Shown: positions 34,140-46,927 of the stretch, one piece after another | Layout of the letters: each line of letters begins with the position of its first letter | Position numbering within the stretch: the first letter of the stretch is position 1 | Assembly: GCA_963920705.1 (NCBI GenBank) | Contig: OY987230.1 | Coordinates: 1,922,001-1,986,000, forward strand | Source of the DNA: Odiellus spinosus | Lineage: Eukaryota; Arthropoda; Arachnida; Opiliones; Phalangiidae | DNA length: 64,000 nt | Direction: 5' to 3' | Notes under the pieces: generated by a model | Told to the model about the DNA's origin: nothing | Seen by the model: the letters and a program-made list of their open reading frames with translations, nothing else | Databases searched by the model: none | Position numbers and translations under genes: made by a program

Positions 34140-37100
34140 GTGGTCTTAATTTTGTCTAAATCGCTTAAAATTCAAAAGTTTTGTGTCCATTTGAATCCAA
34201 TAATCTTGGATTTTTAAGCGTTTTTGCTTAATTTTAACCAATTTTATATTTGTCACAATTTTGCAATTTAGACAAAACCAAAGTCATTCTAAAGAGCAAT
34301 TAATGGACAGTCTAAATAATAAGAGTTTTCAAAAATCCGTTGAAAAAAAAGAAAAATGTGGACAATTCAAGAAATCATAGAATATCAAAATAGTCAAATT
34401 TCAGATTTTCAAAATTCGCTTTTTGATATTAGATGTTTTTTGAATTGTCCATATTTTCCATGTTTTTCAACGGATTTTCCAAAACTCTTGTTTTTTAGAT
34501 AGACCAAAATTTGGTCTTTCGAGTGGTCTTAATTTTGTCTAAATCGCTTAAAAATCAAAAGTTTTGTGTCCATTTGAATCCAATAATCTTGGATTTTTAA
34601 GCGTTTTTGCTTAATTTTAACCAATTTTATATTTGTCACAATTTTGCAATTTAGACAAAACCAAATTCATTCGAAAGAGCAATTAATGGACAGTTTAATA
34701 ATAAGAGTTTTCAAAAATCCGTTGAAAAACATGGAAAATATGGACAATTCAAAAAACATCTAATATCAAAAAGCGAATTTTGAAAATCTGAAATTTGACT
34801 ATTTTGATATTGTATGATTTCTTGAATTGGCCATATTTTTCTTGTTTTTCAACGGATTTTCCAAAACTATTGTTTTTTAGATAGACCAAAATTTGGTCTT
34901 TCGAGTGGTCTTAATTTTGTCTAAATCGCTTAAAATTCAAAAGTTTTGTGTCCATTTGAATCCAATAATCTTGGATTTTTAAGCGTTTTTGCTTAATTTT
35001 AACCACTTTTATCTTTGTCATGATTTGGCAATTTAGACAAAACCAAAGTCATTCGAAAGAGCAATTAATGGACAGTCTAAATAATAAGAGTTTTCAAAAA
35101 TCCGTTGAAAAACAAGAAAAATATGGCCAATTCAAGAAATCATAGAATATCAAAATAGTCAAATTTCAGATTTTCAAAATTCGCTTTTTGATATTAGATG
35201 TTTTTTGAATTGTCCATATTTTCCATGTTTTTCAACGGATTTTCCAAAACTCTTGTTTTTTAGATAGAGCAATATTTGCTCTTTCGAGTGGTCTTAATTT
35301 TGTCTAAATCGCTTAAAAATCAAAAGTTTTGTGTCCATTTGAATCTAATAATCTTGGATTTTTAAGCGTTTTTGCTTAATTTTAACCAATTTTATATTTG
35401 TCACAATTTTGCAATTTAGACAAAACCAAAGTCATTCGAAAGAGCAATTAATGGACAGTTTAAATAATAAGAGTTTTCAAAAATCCGTTGAAAAACATGG
35501 AAAATATGGACAATTCAAAAAACATCTAATATCAAAAAGCGAATTTTGAAAATCTGAAATTTGACTATTTTGATATTCTATGATTTCTTGAATTGGCCAT
35601 ATTTTTCTTGTTTTTCAACGGATTTTTGAAAACTCTTATTATTTAGACTGTCCATTAATTGCTCTTTAGAATGACTTTGGTTTTGTCTAAATTGCAAAAT
35701 TGTGACAAATATAAAACTGGTTAAAATTAAGCAAAAACGCTTAAAAATCCAAAACTATTGGATTCAAATGGACACAAAACTTATGAATTTTAAGCGATTT
35801 AGACAAAATTAAGACCACTCGAAAGACCAAATTTTGGTCTATCTAAAAAACAATAGTTTTGGAAAATCCGTTGAAAAACAAGAAAAATATGGCCAATTCA
35901 AGAAATCATACAATATCAAAATAGTCAAATTTCAGATTTTCAAAATTCGCTTTTTGATATTAGATGTTTTTTGAATTGTCCATATTTTCCATGTTTTTCA
36001 ACGGATTTTCCAAAACTCTTGTTTTTTAGATAGACCAATATTTGCTCTTTCGAGTGGTCTTAATTTTGTCTAAATCGCTTAAAATTCAAAAGTTTTGTGT
36101 CCATTTGAATCCAATAATCTTGGATTTTTAAGCGTTTTTGCTTAATTTTAACCAATTTTATATTTGTCACAATTTTGCAATTTAGACAAAAACAAAGTCA
36201 TTCGAAAGAGCAATTAATGGACAGTCTTAATAATAAGAGTTTTCAAAAATCCGTTGAAAAACAAGAAAATATGGCCAATTCAAAGAACATCTAATATCAA
36301 AAAGCGAATTTTGAAAATCTGAAATTTGACTATTTTGATATTCTATGATTTCTTGAATTGGCCATATTTTTCTTGTTTTTCAACGGATTTTTGAAAACTC
36401 TTATTATTTAGACTGTCCATTAATTGCTCTTCCGAATGACTTTGGTTTTGTCTAAATTGCAAAATTGTGACAAATATAAAATTGGTTAAAATTAAGCAAA
36501 AACGCTTAAAAATCCAAGATTATTGGATTCAAATGGACACAAAACTTTTGAATTTTAAGCGATTTAGACAAAATTAAGACCACTCGAAAGAGCAAATATT
36601 GGTCTATCTAAAAAACAAGAGTTTTGGAAAATCCGTTGAAAAACATGGAAAATATGGACAATTCAAAAAACATCTAATATCAAAAAGCGAATTTTGAAAA
36701 TCTGAAATTTGACTATTTTGATATTGTATGATTTCTTGAATTGGCCATATTTTTCTTGTTTTTCAACGGATTTTCCAAAACTATTGTTTTTTAGATAGAC
36801 CAAAATTTGGTCTTTCGAGTGGTCTTAATTTTGTCTAAATCGCTTAAAATTCAAAAGTTTTGTGTCCATTTGAATCCAATAATCTTGGATTTTTAAGCGT
36901 TTTTGCTTAATTTTAACCAATTTTATATTTGTCACAATTTTGCAATTTAGACAAAACCAAAGTCATTCTAAAGAGCAATTAATGGACAGTCTAAATAATA
37001 AGAGTTTTCAAAAATCCGTTGAAAAACAAGAAAAATATGGCCAATTCAAGAAATCATAGAATATCAAAATAGTCAAATTTCAGATTTTCAAAATTCGCTT

Positions 37101-40100
37101 TTTGATATTAGATGTTTTTTGAATTGTCCATATTTTCCATGTTTTTCAACGGATTTTCCAAAACTCTTCTTTTTTAGATAGACCAAAATTTGGTCTTTCG
37201 AGTGGTCTTAATTTTGTCTAAATCGCTTAAAAATCAAAAGTTTTGTGTCCATTTGAATCCAATAATCTTGGATTTTTAAGCGTTTTTGCTTAATTTTAAC
37301 CAATTTTATATTTGTCACAATTTTGCAATTTAGACAAAACCAAAGTCATTCGAAAGAGCAATTAATGGACAGTTTAAATAATAAGAGTTTTCAAAAATCC
37401 GTTGAAAAACATGGAAAATATGGACAATTCAAAAAACATCTAATATCAAAAAGCGAATTTTGAAAATCTGAAATTTGACTATTTTGATATTGTATGATTT
37501 CTTGAATTGGCCATATTTTTCTTGTTTTTCAACGGATTTTCCAAAACTATTGTTTTTTAGATAGACCAAAATTTGGTCTTTCGAGTGGTCTTAATTTTGT
37601 CTAAATCGCTTAAAATTCAAAAGTTTTGTGTCCATTTGAATCCAATAATCTTGGATTTTTAAGCGTTTTTGCTTAATTTTAACCAATTTTATATTTGTCA
37701 CGTTTTGGCAATTTTGACAAAACCAAAGTCATTCGAAAGAGCAATTAATGGACAGTCTAAATAATAAGAGTTTTCAAAAATCCGTTGAAAAACAAGAAAA
37801 ATATGGCCAATTCAAGAAATCATAGAATATCAAAATAGTCAAATTTCAGATTTTCAAAATTCGCTTTTTGATATTAGATGTTTTTTGAATTGTCCATATT
37901 TTCCATGTTTTTCAACGGATTTTCCAAAACTCTTGATTTTCAGATAGACCAATATTTGCTCTTTCGAGTGGTCTTAATTTTGTCTAAATCGCTTAAAAAT
38001 CAAAAGTTTTGTGTCCATTTGAATCCAATAATCTTGGATTTTTAAGCGTTTTTGCTTAATTTTAACCAATTTTATATTTGTCACAATTTTGCAATTTAGA
38101 CAAAACCAAAGTCATTCGAAAGAGCAATTAATGGACAGTTTAAATAATAAGAGTTTTCAAAAATCCGTTGAAAAACATGGAAAATATGGACAATTCAAAA
38201 AACATCTAATATCAAAAAGCGAATTTTGAAAATCTGAAATTTGACTATTTTGATATTCTATGATTTCTTGAATTGGCCATATTTTTCTTGTTTTTCAACG
38301 GATTTTTGAAAACTCTTATTATTTAGACTGTCCATTAATTGCTCTTTCGAATGACTTTGGTTTTGTCTAAATTGCAAAATTGTGACAAATATAAAATTGG
38401 TTAAAATTAAGCAAAAACGCTTAAAAATCCAAGATTATTGGATTCAAATGGACACAAAACTTTTGAATTTTAAGCGATTTAGACAAAATTAAGACCACTC
38501 GAAAGAGCAAATATTGGTCTATCTAAAAAACAAGAGTTTTGGAAAATCCGTTGAAAAACATGGAAAATATGGACAATTCAAAAAACATCTAATATCAAAA
38601 AGCGAATTTTGAAAATCTGAAATTTGACTATTTTGATATTGTATGATTTCTTGAATTGGCCATATTTTTCTTGTTTTTCCACGGATTTTCCAAAACTATT
38701 GTTTTTTAGATAGACCAAAATTTGGTCTTTCGAGTGGTCTTAATTTTGTCTAAATCGCTTAAAATTCAAAAGTTTTGTGTCCATTTGAATCCAATAATCT
38801 TGGATTTTTAAGCGTTTTTGCTTAATTTTAACCAATTTTATATTTGTCACAATTTTGCAATTTAGACAAAACCAAAGTCATTCGAAAGAGCAATTAATGG
38901 ACAGTCTAAATAATAAGAGTTTTCAAAAATCCGTTGAAAAACAAGAAAAATATGGCCAATTCAAGAAATCATAGAATATCAAAATAGTCAAATTTCAGAT
39001 TTTCAAAATTCGCTTTTTGATATTAGATGTTTTTTGAATTGTCCATATTTTCCATGTTTTTCAACGGATTTTTGAAAACTCTTATTATTTAAACTGTCCA
39101 TTAATTGCTCTTTCGAATGACTTTGGTTTTGTCTAAATTGCAAAATTGTGACAAATATAAAATTGGTTAAAATTAAGCAAAAACGCTTAAAAATCCAAGA
39201 TTATTGGATTCAAATGGACACAAAACTTTTGAATTTTAAGCGATTTAGACAAAATTAAGACCTCTCGAAAGACCAAATTTTGGTCTATCTAAAAAACAAT
39301 AGTTTTCGAAAATCCGTTGAAAAACAAGAAAAATATGGCCAATTCAAGAAATCATACAATATCAAAATAGTCAAATTTCAGATTTTCAAAATTCGCTTTT
39401 TGATATTAGATGTTTTTTGAATTGTCCATATTTTCCATGTTTTTCAACGGATTTTTGAAAACTCTTATTATTTAAACTGTCCATTAATTGCTCTTTCGAA
39501 TGACTTTGGTTTTGTCTAAATTGCAAAATTGTGACAAATATAAAATTGGTTAAAATTAAGCAAAAACGCTTAAAAATCCAAGATTATTGGATTCAAGTGG
39601 ACACAAAACTTTTGATTTTTAAGCGATTTAGACAAAATTAAGACCACTCGAAAGACCAAATTTTGGTCTATCTAAAAAACAAGAGTTTTGGAAAATCCGT
39701 TGAAAAACATGGAAAATATGGACAATTCAAAAAACATCTAATATCAAAAAGCGAATTTTGAAAATCTGAAATTTGACTATTTTGATATTCTATGATTTCT
39801 TGAATTGGCCATATTTTTCTTGTTTTTCAACGGATTTTTGAAAACTCTTATTATTTAGACTGTCCATTAATTGCTCTTTAGAATGACTTTGGTTTTGTCT
39901 AAATTGCAAAATTGTGACAAATATAAAATTGGTTAAAATTAAGCAAAAACGCTTAAAAATCCAAGATTATTGGATTCAAATGGACACAAAACTTTTGAAT
40001 TTTAAGCGATTTAGACAAAATTAAGACCACTCGAAAGACCAAATTTTGGTCTATCTAAAAAACAATAGTTTTGGAAAATCCGTTGAAAAACAAGAAAAAT

Positions 40101-43100
40101 ATGGCCAATTCAAGAAATCATACAATATCAAAATAGTCAAATTTCAGATTTTAAAAATTCGCTTTTTGATATTAGATGTTTTTTGAATTGTCCATATTTT
40201 CCATGTTTTTCAACGGATTTTCCAAAACTCTTGTTTTTTAGATAGACCAATATTTGCTCTTTCGAGTGGTCTTAATTTTGTCTAAATCGCTTAAAATTCA
40301 AAAGTTTTGTGTCCATTTGAATCCAATAATCTTGGATTTTTAAGCGTTTTTGCTTAATTTTAACCAATTTTATATTTGTCACAATTTTGCAATTTAGACA
40401 AAACCAAAGTCATTCGAAAGAGCAATTAATGGACAGTCTAAATAATAAGAGTTTTCAAAAATCCGTTGAAAAACAAGAAAAATGTGGACAATTCAAGAAA
40501 TCATAGAATATCAAAATAGTCCAATTTCAGATTTTCAAAATTCGCTTTTTGATCTTAGATGTTTTTTGAATTGTCCATATTTTCCATGTTTTTCAACTGA
40601 TTTTCCAAAACTCTTGTTTTTAGATAGATCAATATTTGCTCTTTCGAGTGGTCTTAATTTTGTCTAAATCGCTTAAAAATCAAAAGTTTTGTGTCCATTT
40701 TAATCCAATAATCTTGGATTTTTAAGCGTTTTTGCTTAATTTTAACCAATTTTATATTTGTCACAATTTTGCAATTTAGACAAAACCAAAGTCATTCGAA
40801 AGAGCAATTAATGGACAGTTTAAATAATAAGAGTTTTCAAAAATCCGTTGAAAAACATGGAAAATATGGCCAATTCAAGAAATCATAGAATATCAAAATA
40901 GTAAAATTTCAGATTTTCAAAATTCGCTTTTTGATTTTAGATGTTTTTTGAATTGTCCATATTTTCCATGTTTTTCAACGGATTTTCCAAAACTCTTGTT
41001 TTTTAGATAGACCAAAATTTGGTCTTTCGAGTGGTCTTAATTTTGTCTAAATCGCTTAAAAATCAAAAGTTTTGTGTCCATTTGAATCCAATAATCTTGG
41101 ATTTTTAAGCGTTTTTGCTTAATTTTAACCAATTTTATATTTGTCACAATTTTGCAATTTAGACAAAACCAAAGTCATTCGAAAGAGCAATTAATGGACA
41201 GTTTAAATAATAAGAGTTTTCAAAAATCCGTTGAAAAACATGGAAAATATGGACAATTCAAAAAACATCTAATATCAAAAAGCGAATTTTGAAAATCTGA
41301 AATTTGACTATTTTGATATTGTATGATTTCTTGAATTATCCATATTTTTCTTGTTTTTCAACGGATTTTCCAAAACTATTGTTTTTTAGATAGACCAAAA
41401 TTTGGTCTTTCGAGTGGTCTTAATTTTGTCTAAATCGCTTAAAATTCAAAAGTTTTGTGTCCATTTGAATCCAATAATCTTGGATTTTTAAGCGTTTTTG
41501 CTTAATTTTAACCAATTTTATATTTGTCACAATTTTGCAATTTAGACAAAAACAAAGTCATTCGAAAGAGCAATTAATGGACAGTCTTAATAATAAGAGT
41601 TTTCAAAAATCCGTTGAAAAACATGGAAAATATGGACAATTCAAAAAACATCTAATATCAAAAAGCGAATTTTGAAAATCTGAAATTTGACTATTTTGAT
41701 ATTCTATGATTTCTTGAATTGGCCATATTTTTCTTGTTTTTCAACGGATTTTTGAAAACTCTTATTATTTAGACTGTCCATTAATTGCTCTTTCGAATGA
41801 CTTTGGTTTTGTCTAAATTGCAAAATTGTGACAAATATAAAATTGGTTAAAATTAAGCAAAAACGCTTAAAAATCCAAGATTATTGGATTCAAATGGACA
41901 CAAAACTTTTGAATTTTAAGCGATTTAGACAAAATTAAGACCACTCGAAAGAGCAAATATTGGTCTATCTAAAAAACAAGAGTTTTGGAAAATCCGTTGA
42001 AAAACATGGAAAATATGGACAATTCAAAAAACATCTAATATCAAAAAGCGAATTTTGAAAATCTGAAATTTGACTATTTTGATATTGTATGATTTCTTGA
42101 ATTGGCCATATTTTTCTTGTTTTTCAACGGATTTTCCAAAACTATTGTTTTTTAGATAGACCAAAATTTGGTCTTTCGAGTGGTCTTAATTTTGTCTAAA
42201 TCGCTTAAAATTCAAAAGTTTTGTGTCCATTTGAATCCAATAATCTTGGATTTTTAAGCGTTTTTGCTTAATTTTAACCAATTTTATATTTGTCACAATT
42301 TTGCAATTTAGACAAAACCAAAGTCATTCGAAAGAGCAATTAATGGACAGTCTAAATAATAAGAGTTTTCAAAAATCTGTTGAAAAACAAGAAAAATATG
42401 GCCAATTCAAGAAATCATAGAATATCAAAATAGTCAAATTTCAGATTTTCAAAATTCGCTTTTTGATATTAGATGTTTTTTGAATTGTCCATATTTTCCA
42501 TGTTTTTCAACGAATTTTCCAAAACTCTTGTTTTTTAGATAGACCAAAATTTGGTCTTTCGAGTGGTCTTAATTTTGTCTAAATCGCTTAAAAATCAAAA
42601 GTTTTGTGTCCATTTGAATCCAATAATCTTGGATTTTTAAGCGTTTTTGCTTAATTTTTAACCAATTTTATATTTGTCACAATTTTGCAATTTAGACAAA
42701 ACAAAGTCATTCGAAAGAGCAATTAATGGACAGTTTAAATAATAAGAGTTTTCAAAAATCCGTTGAAAAACATGGAAAATATGGACAATTAAAAAAACAT
42801 CTAATATCAAAAAGCGAATTTTGAAAATCTGAAATTTGACTATTTTGATATTCTATGATTTCTTGAATTGGCCATATTTTTCTTGTTTTTCAACGGATTT
42901 TCCAAAACTATTGTTTTTTAGATAGACCAAAATTTGGTCTTTCGAGTGGTCTTAATTTTGTCTAAATCGCTTAAAATTCAAAAGTTTTGTGTCCATTTGA
43001 ATCCAATAATCTTAGATTTTTAAGCGTTTTTGCTTAATTTTAACCAATTTTATATTTGTCACGTTTTGGCAATTTAGACAAAACCAAAGTCATTCGAAAG

Positions 43101-46100
43101 AGCAATTAATGGACAGTCTAAATAATAAGAGTTTTCAAAAATCCGTTGAAAAACTAGAAAAATATGGCCAATTCAAGAAATCATAGAATATCAAAATAGT
43201 CAAATTTCAGATTTTCAAAATTCGCTTTTTGATATTAGATGTTTTTTGAATTGTCCATATTTTCCATGTTTTTCAACGGATTTTCCAAAACTCTTGATTT
43301 TCAGATAGACCAATATTTGCTCTTTCGAGTGGTCTTAATTTTGTCTAAATCGCTTAAAATTCAAAAGTTTTGTGTCCATTTGAATCCAATAATCTTGGAT
43401 TTTTAAGCGTTTTTGCTTAATTTTAACCAATTTTATATTTGTCACAATTTTGCAATTTAGACAAAACCAAAGTCATTCGAAAGAGCAATTAATGGACAGT
43501 CTAAATAATAAGAGTTTTCAAAAATCCGTTGAAAAACAAGAAAAATGTGTACAATTCAAGAAATCATAGAATATCAAAATAGTCAAATTTCAGATTTTCA
43601 AAATTCGCTTTTTGATATTAGATGTTTTTTGAATTGTCCATATTTTCCATGTTTTTCAACTGATTTTCCAAAACTCTTGTTTTTAGATAGATCAATATTT
43701 GCTCTTTCGAGTGGTCTTAATTTTGTCTAAATCGCTTAAAAATCAAAAGTTTAGTGTCCATTTTAATCCAATAATCTTGGATTTTTAAGCGTTTTTGCTT
43801 AATTTTAACCAATTTTATATTTGTCACAATTTTGCAATTTAGACAAAACCAAAGTCATTCGAAAGAGCAATTAATGGACAGTTTAAATAATAAGAGTTTT
43901 CAAAAATCCGTTGAAAAACATGGAAAATATGGACAATTCAAAAAACATCTAATATCAAAAAGCGAATTTTGAAAATCTGAAATTTGACTATTTTGATATT
44001 GTATGATTTCTTGAATTATCCATATTTTTCTTGTTTTTCAACGGATTTTCCAAAACTATTGTTTTTTAGATAGACCAAAATTAGGTCTTTCGAGTGGTCT
44101 TAATTTTGTCTAAATCGCTTAAAATTCAAAAGTTTTGTGTCCATTTGAATCCAATAATCTTGGATTTTTAAGCGTTTTTGCTTAATTTTAACCAATTTTA
44201 TATTTGTCACAATTTTGCAATTTAGACAAAAACAAAATCATTCGAAAGAGCAATTAATGGACAGTCTTAATAATAAGAGTTTTCAAAAATCCGTTGAAAA
44301 ACATGGAAAATATGGACAATTCAAAAAACATCTAATATCAAAAAGCGAATTTTGAAAATCTGAAATTTGACTATTTTGATATTCTATGATTTCTTGAATT
44401 GGCCATATTTTTCTTGTTTTTCAACGGATTTTTGAAAACTCTTATTATTTAGACTGTCCATTAATTGCTCTTTCGAATGACTTTGGTTTTGTCTAAATTG
44501 CAAAATTGTGACAAATATAAAATTGGTTAAAATTAAGCAAAAACGCTTAAAAATCCAAGATTATTGGATTCAAATGGACACAAAACTTTTGAATTTTAAG
44601 CGATTTAGACAAAATTAAGACCACTCGAAAGACCAAATTTTGGTCTATCTAAAAAACAATAGTTTTGGAAAATCCGTTGAAAAACAAGAAAAATATGGCC
44701 AATTCAAGAAATCATACAATATCAAAATAGTCAAATTTCAGATTTTCAAAATTCGCTTTTTGATATTAGAAGTTTTTTGAATTGTCCATATTTTCCATGT
44801 TTTTCAACGGATTTTTGAAAACTCTTATTATTTAAACTGTCCATTAATTGCTCTTTCGAATGACTTTGGTTTTGTCTAAATTGCAAAATTGTGACAAATA
44901 TAAAATTGGTTAAAATTAAGCAAAAACGCTTAAAAATCCAAGATTATTGGATTCAAATGGACACAAAACTTTTGATTTTTAAGCGATTTAGACAAAATTA
45001 AGACCACTCGAAAGACCAAATTTTGGTCTATCTAAAAAACAAGAGTTTTGGAAAATCTGTTGAAAAACATGGAAAATATGGACAATTCAAAAAACATCTA
45101 ATATCAAAAAGCGAATTTTGAAAATCTGAAATTTGACTATTTTGATATTCTATGATTTCTTGAATTGGCCATATTTTTCTTGTTTTTCAACGGATTTTTG
45201 AAAACTCTTATTATTTAGACTGTCCATTAATTGTTCTTTCGAATGACTTTGGTTTTGTCTAAATTGCCAAAACGTGACAAATATAAAATTGGTTAAAATT
45301 AAGCAAAAACCCTTAAAAATCCAAGATTATTGGATTCAAATGGACACAAAACTTTTGAATTTTAAGCGATTTAGACAAAATTAAGACCACTCGAAAGAGC
45401 AAATATTGGTCTATCTAAAAAACAAGAGTTTTGGAAAATCCGTTGAAAAACATGGAAAATATGGACAATTCAAAAAACATCTAATATCAAAAAGCGAATT
45501 TTGAAAATCTGAAATTTGACTATTTTGATATTGTATGATTTCTTGAATTGGCCATATTTTTCTTGTTTTTCAACGGATTTTCCAAAACTATTGTTTTTTA
45601 GATAGACCAAAATTTGGTCTTTCGAGTGGTCTTAATTTTGTCTAAATCGCTTAAAATTCAAAAGTTTTGTGTCCATTTGAATCCAATAATCTTGGATTTT
45701 TAAGCGTTTTTGCTTAATTTTAACCAATTTTATATTTGTCACAATTTTGCAATTTAGACAAAACCAAAGTCATTCTAAAGAGCAATTAATGGACAGTCTA
45801 AATAATAAGAGTTTTCAAAAATCCGTTGAAAAACAAGAAAAATATGGCCAATTCAAGAAATCATAGAATATCAAAATAGTCAAATTTCAGGTTTTCAAAA
45901 TTCGCTTTTTGATTTTAGATGTTTTTTGAATTGTCCATATTTTCCATGTTTTTCAACGGATTTTACAAAACTCTTGTTTTTTAGATAGAGCAAAATTTGG
46001 TCTTTCGAGTGGTCTTAATTTTGTCTAAATCGCTTAAAAATCAAAAGTTTTGTGTCCATTTGAATCCAATAATCTTGGATTTTTAAGCGTTTTTGCTTAA

Positions 46101-46927
46101 TTTTAACCAATTTTATATTTGTCACAATTTTGCAATTTAGACAAAACCAAAGTCATTCGAAAGAGCAATTAATGGACAGTTTAAATAATAAGAGTTGTCA
46201 AAAATCCGTTGAAAAACATGGAAAATATGGACAATTCAAAAAACATCTAATATCAAAAAGCGAATTTTGAAAATCTGAAATTTGACTATTTTGATATTGT
46301 ATGATTTCTTGAATTGGCCATATTTTTCTTGTTTTTCAACGGATTTTCCAAAACTATTGTTTTTTAGATAGACCAAAATTTGGTCTTTCGAGTGGTCTTA
46401 ATTTTGTCTAAATCGCTTAAAATTCAAAAGTTTTGTGTCCATTTGAATCCAATAATCTTGGATTAATTAAGCGTTTTTGCTTAATTTTAACCAATTTTAT
46501 ATTTGTCACGTTTTGGCAATTTTGAAAAACCAAAGTCATTCGAAAGAGCAATTAATGGACAGTCTAAATAATAAGAGTTTTCAAAAATCCGTTGAAAAAC
46601 AAGAAAAATATGGCCAATTCAAGAAATCATAGAATATCAAAATAGTCAAATTTCAGATTTTCAAAATTCGCTTTTTGATATTAGATGTTTTTTGAATTGT
46701 CCATATTTTCCATGTTTTTCAACGGATTTTCCAAAACTCTTGATTTTCAGATAGACCAATATTTGCTCTTTCGAGTGGTCTTAATTTTGTCTAAATCGCT
46801 TAAAAATCAAAAGTTTTGTGTCCATTTGAATCCAATAATCTTGGATTTTTAAGCGTTTTTGCTTAATTTTAACCAATTTTATATTTGTCACAATTTTGCA
46901 ATTTAGACAAAACCAAAGTCATTCTAA
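34140..46927. repeat. Mixed-orientation block, monomers 91-123
   Basis: Core orientations: + + + - + - + + + + - + - - - + + + + - + + + + + + - - - + + + +. Two runs of three minus cores (about 39080-40050 and 44440-45410) lie five and a half kilobases apart. The block holds only satellite. Locally divergent copies include monomer 92 (four changes within about 30 bp near 35005-35030) and monomer 122 (gattaattaagcg near 46461). Confidence 0.85.
40205..44400. repeat. Near-duplication with one monomer gained or lost
   Basis: The marks ttgtttttagatagatcaat and ccattttaatccaat at 40614-40705 recur at 43676-43765, an offset of 3063 (eight monomers). The next mark, ttgaattatccatattt, is at about 41333 and recurs at about 44014, an offset of 2681 (seven monomers). 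The left copy therefore has one extra monomer (about 40860-41240) between the two marks. Confidence 0.8.

Noticed and set aside
40482..40667. 61-codon open frames at 40482-40667 and 43545-43730, and a 64-codon one at 7565-7759 (minus)
   Set aside because: They sit in the satellite in copies with small indels, and the first two are paired by the 3063-bp near-duplication. There is no domain, no start context and no conservation across monomers.
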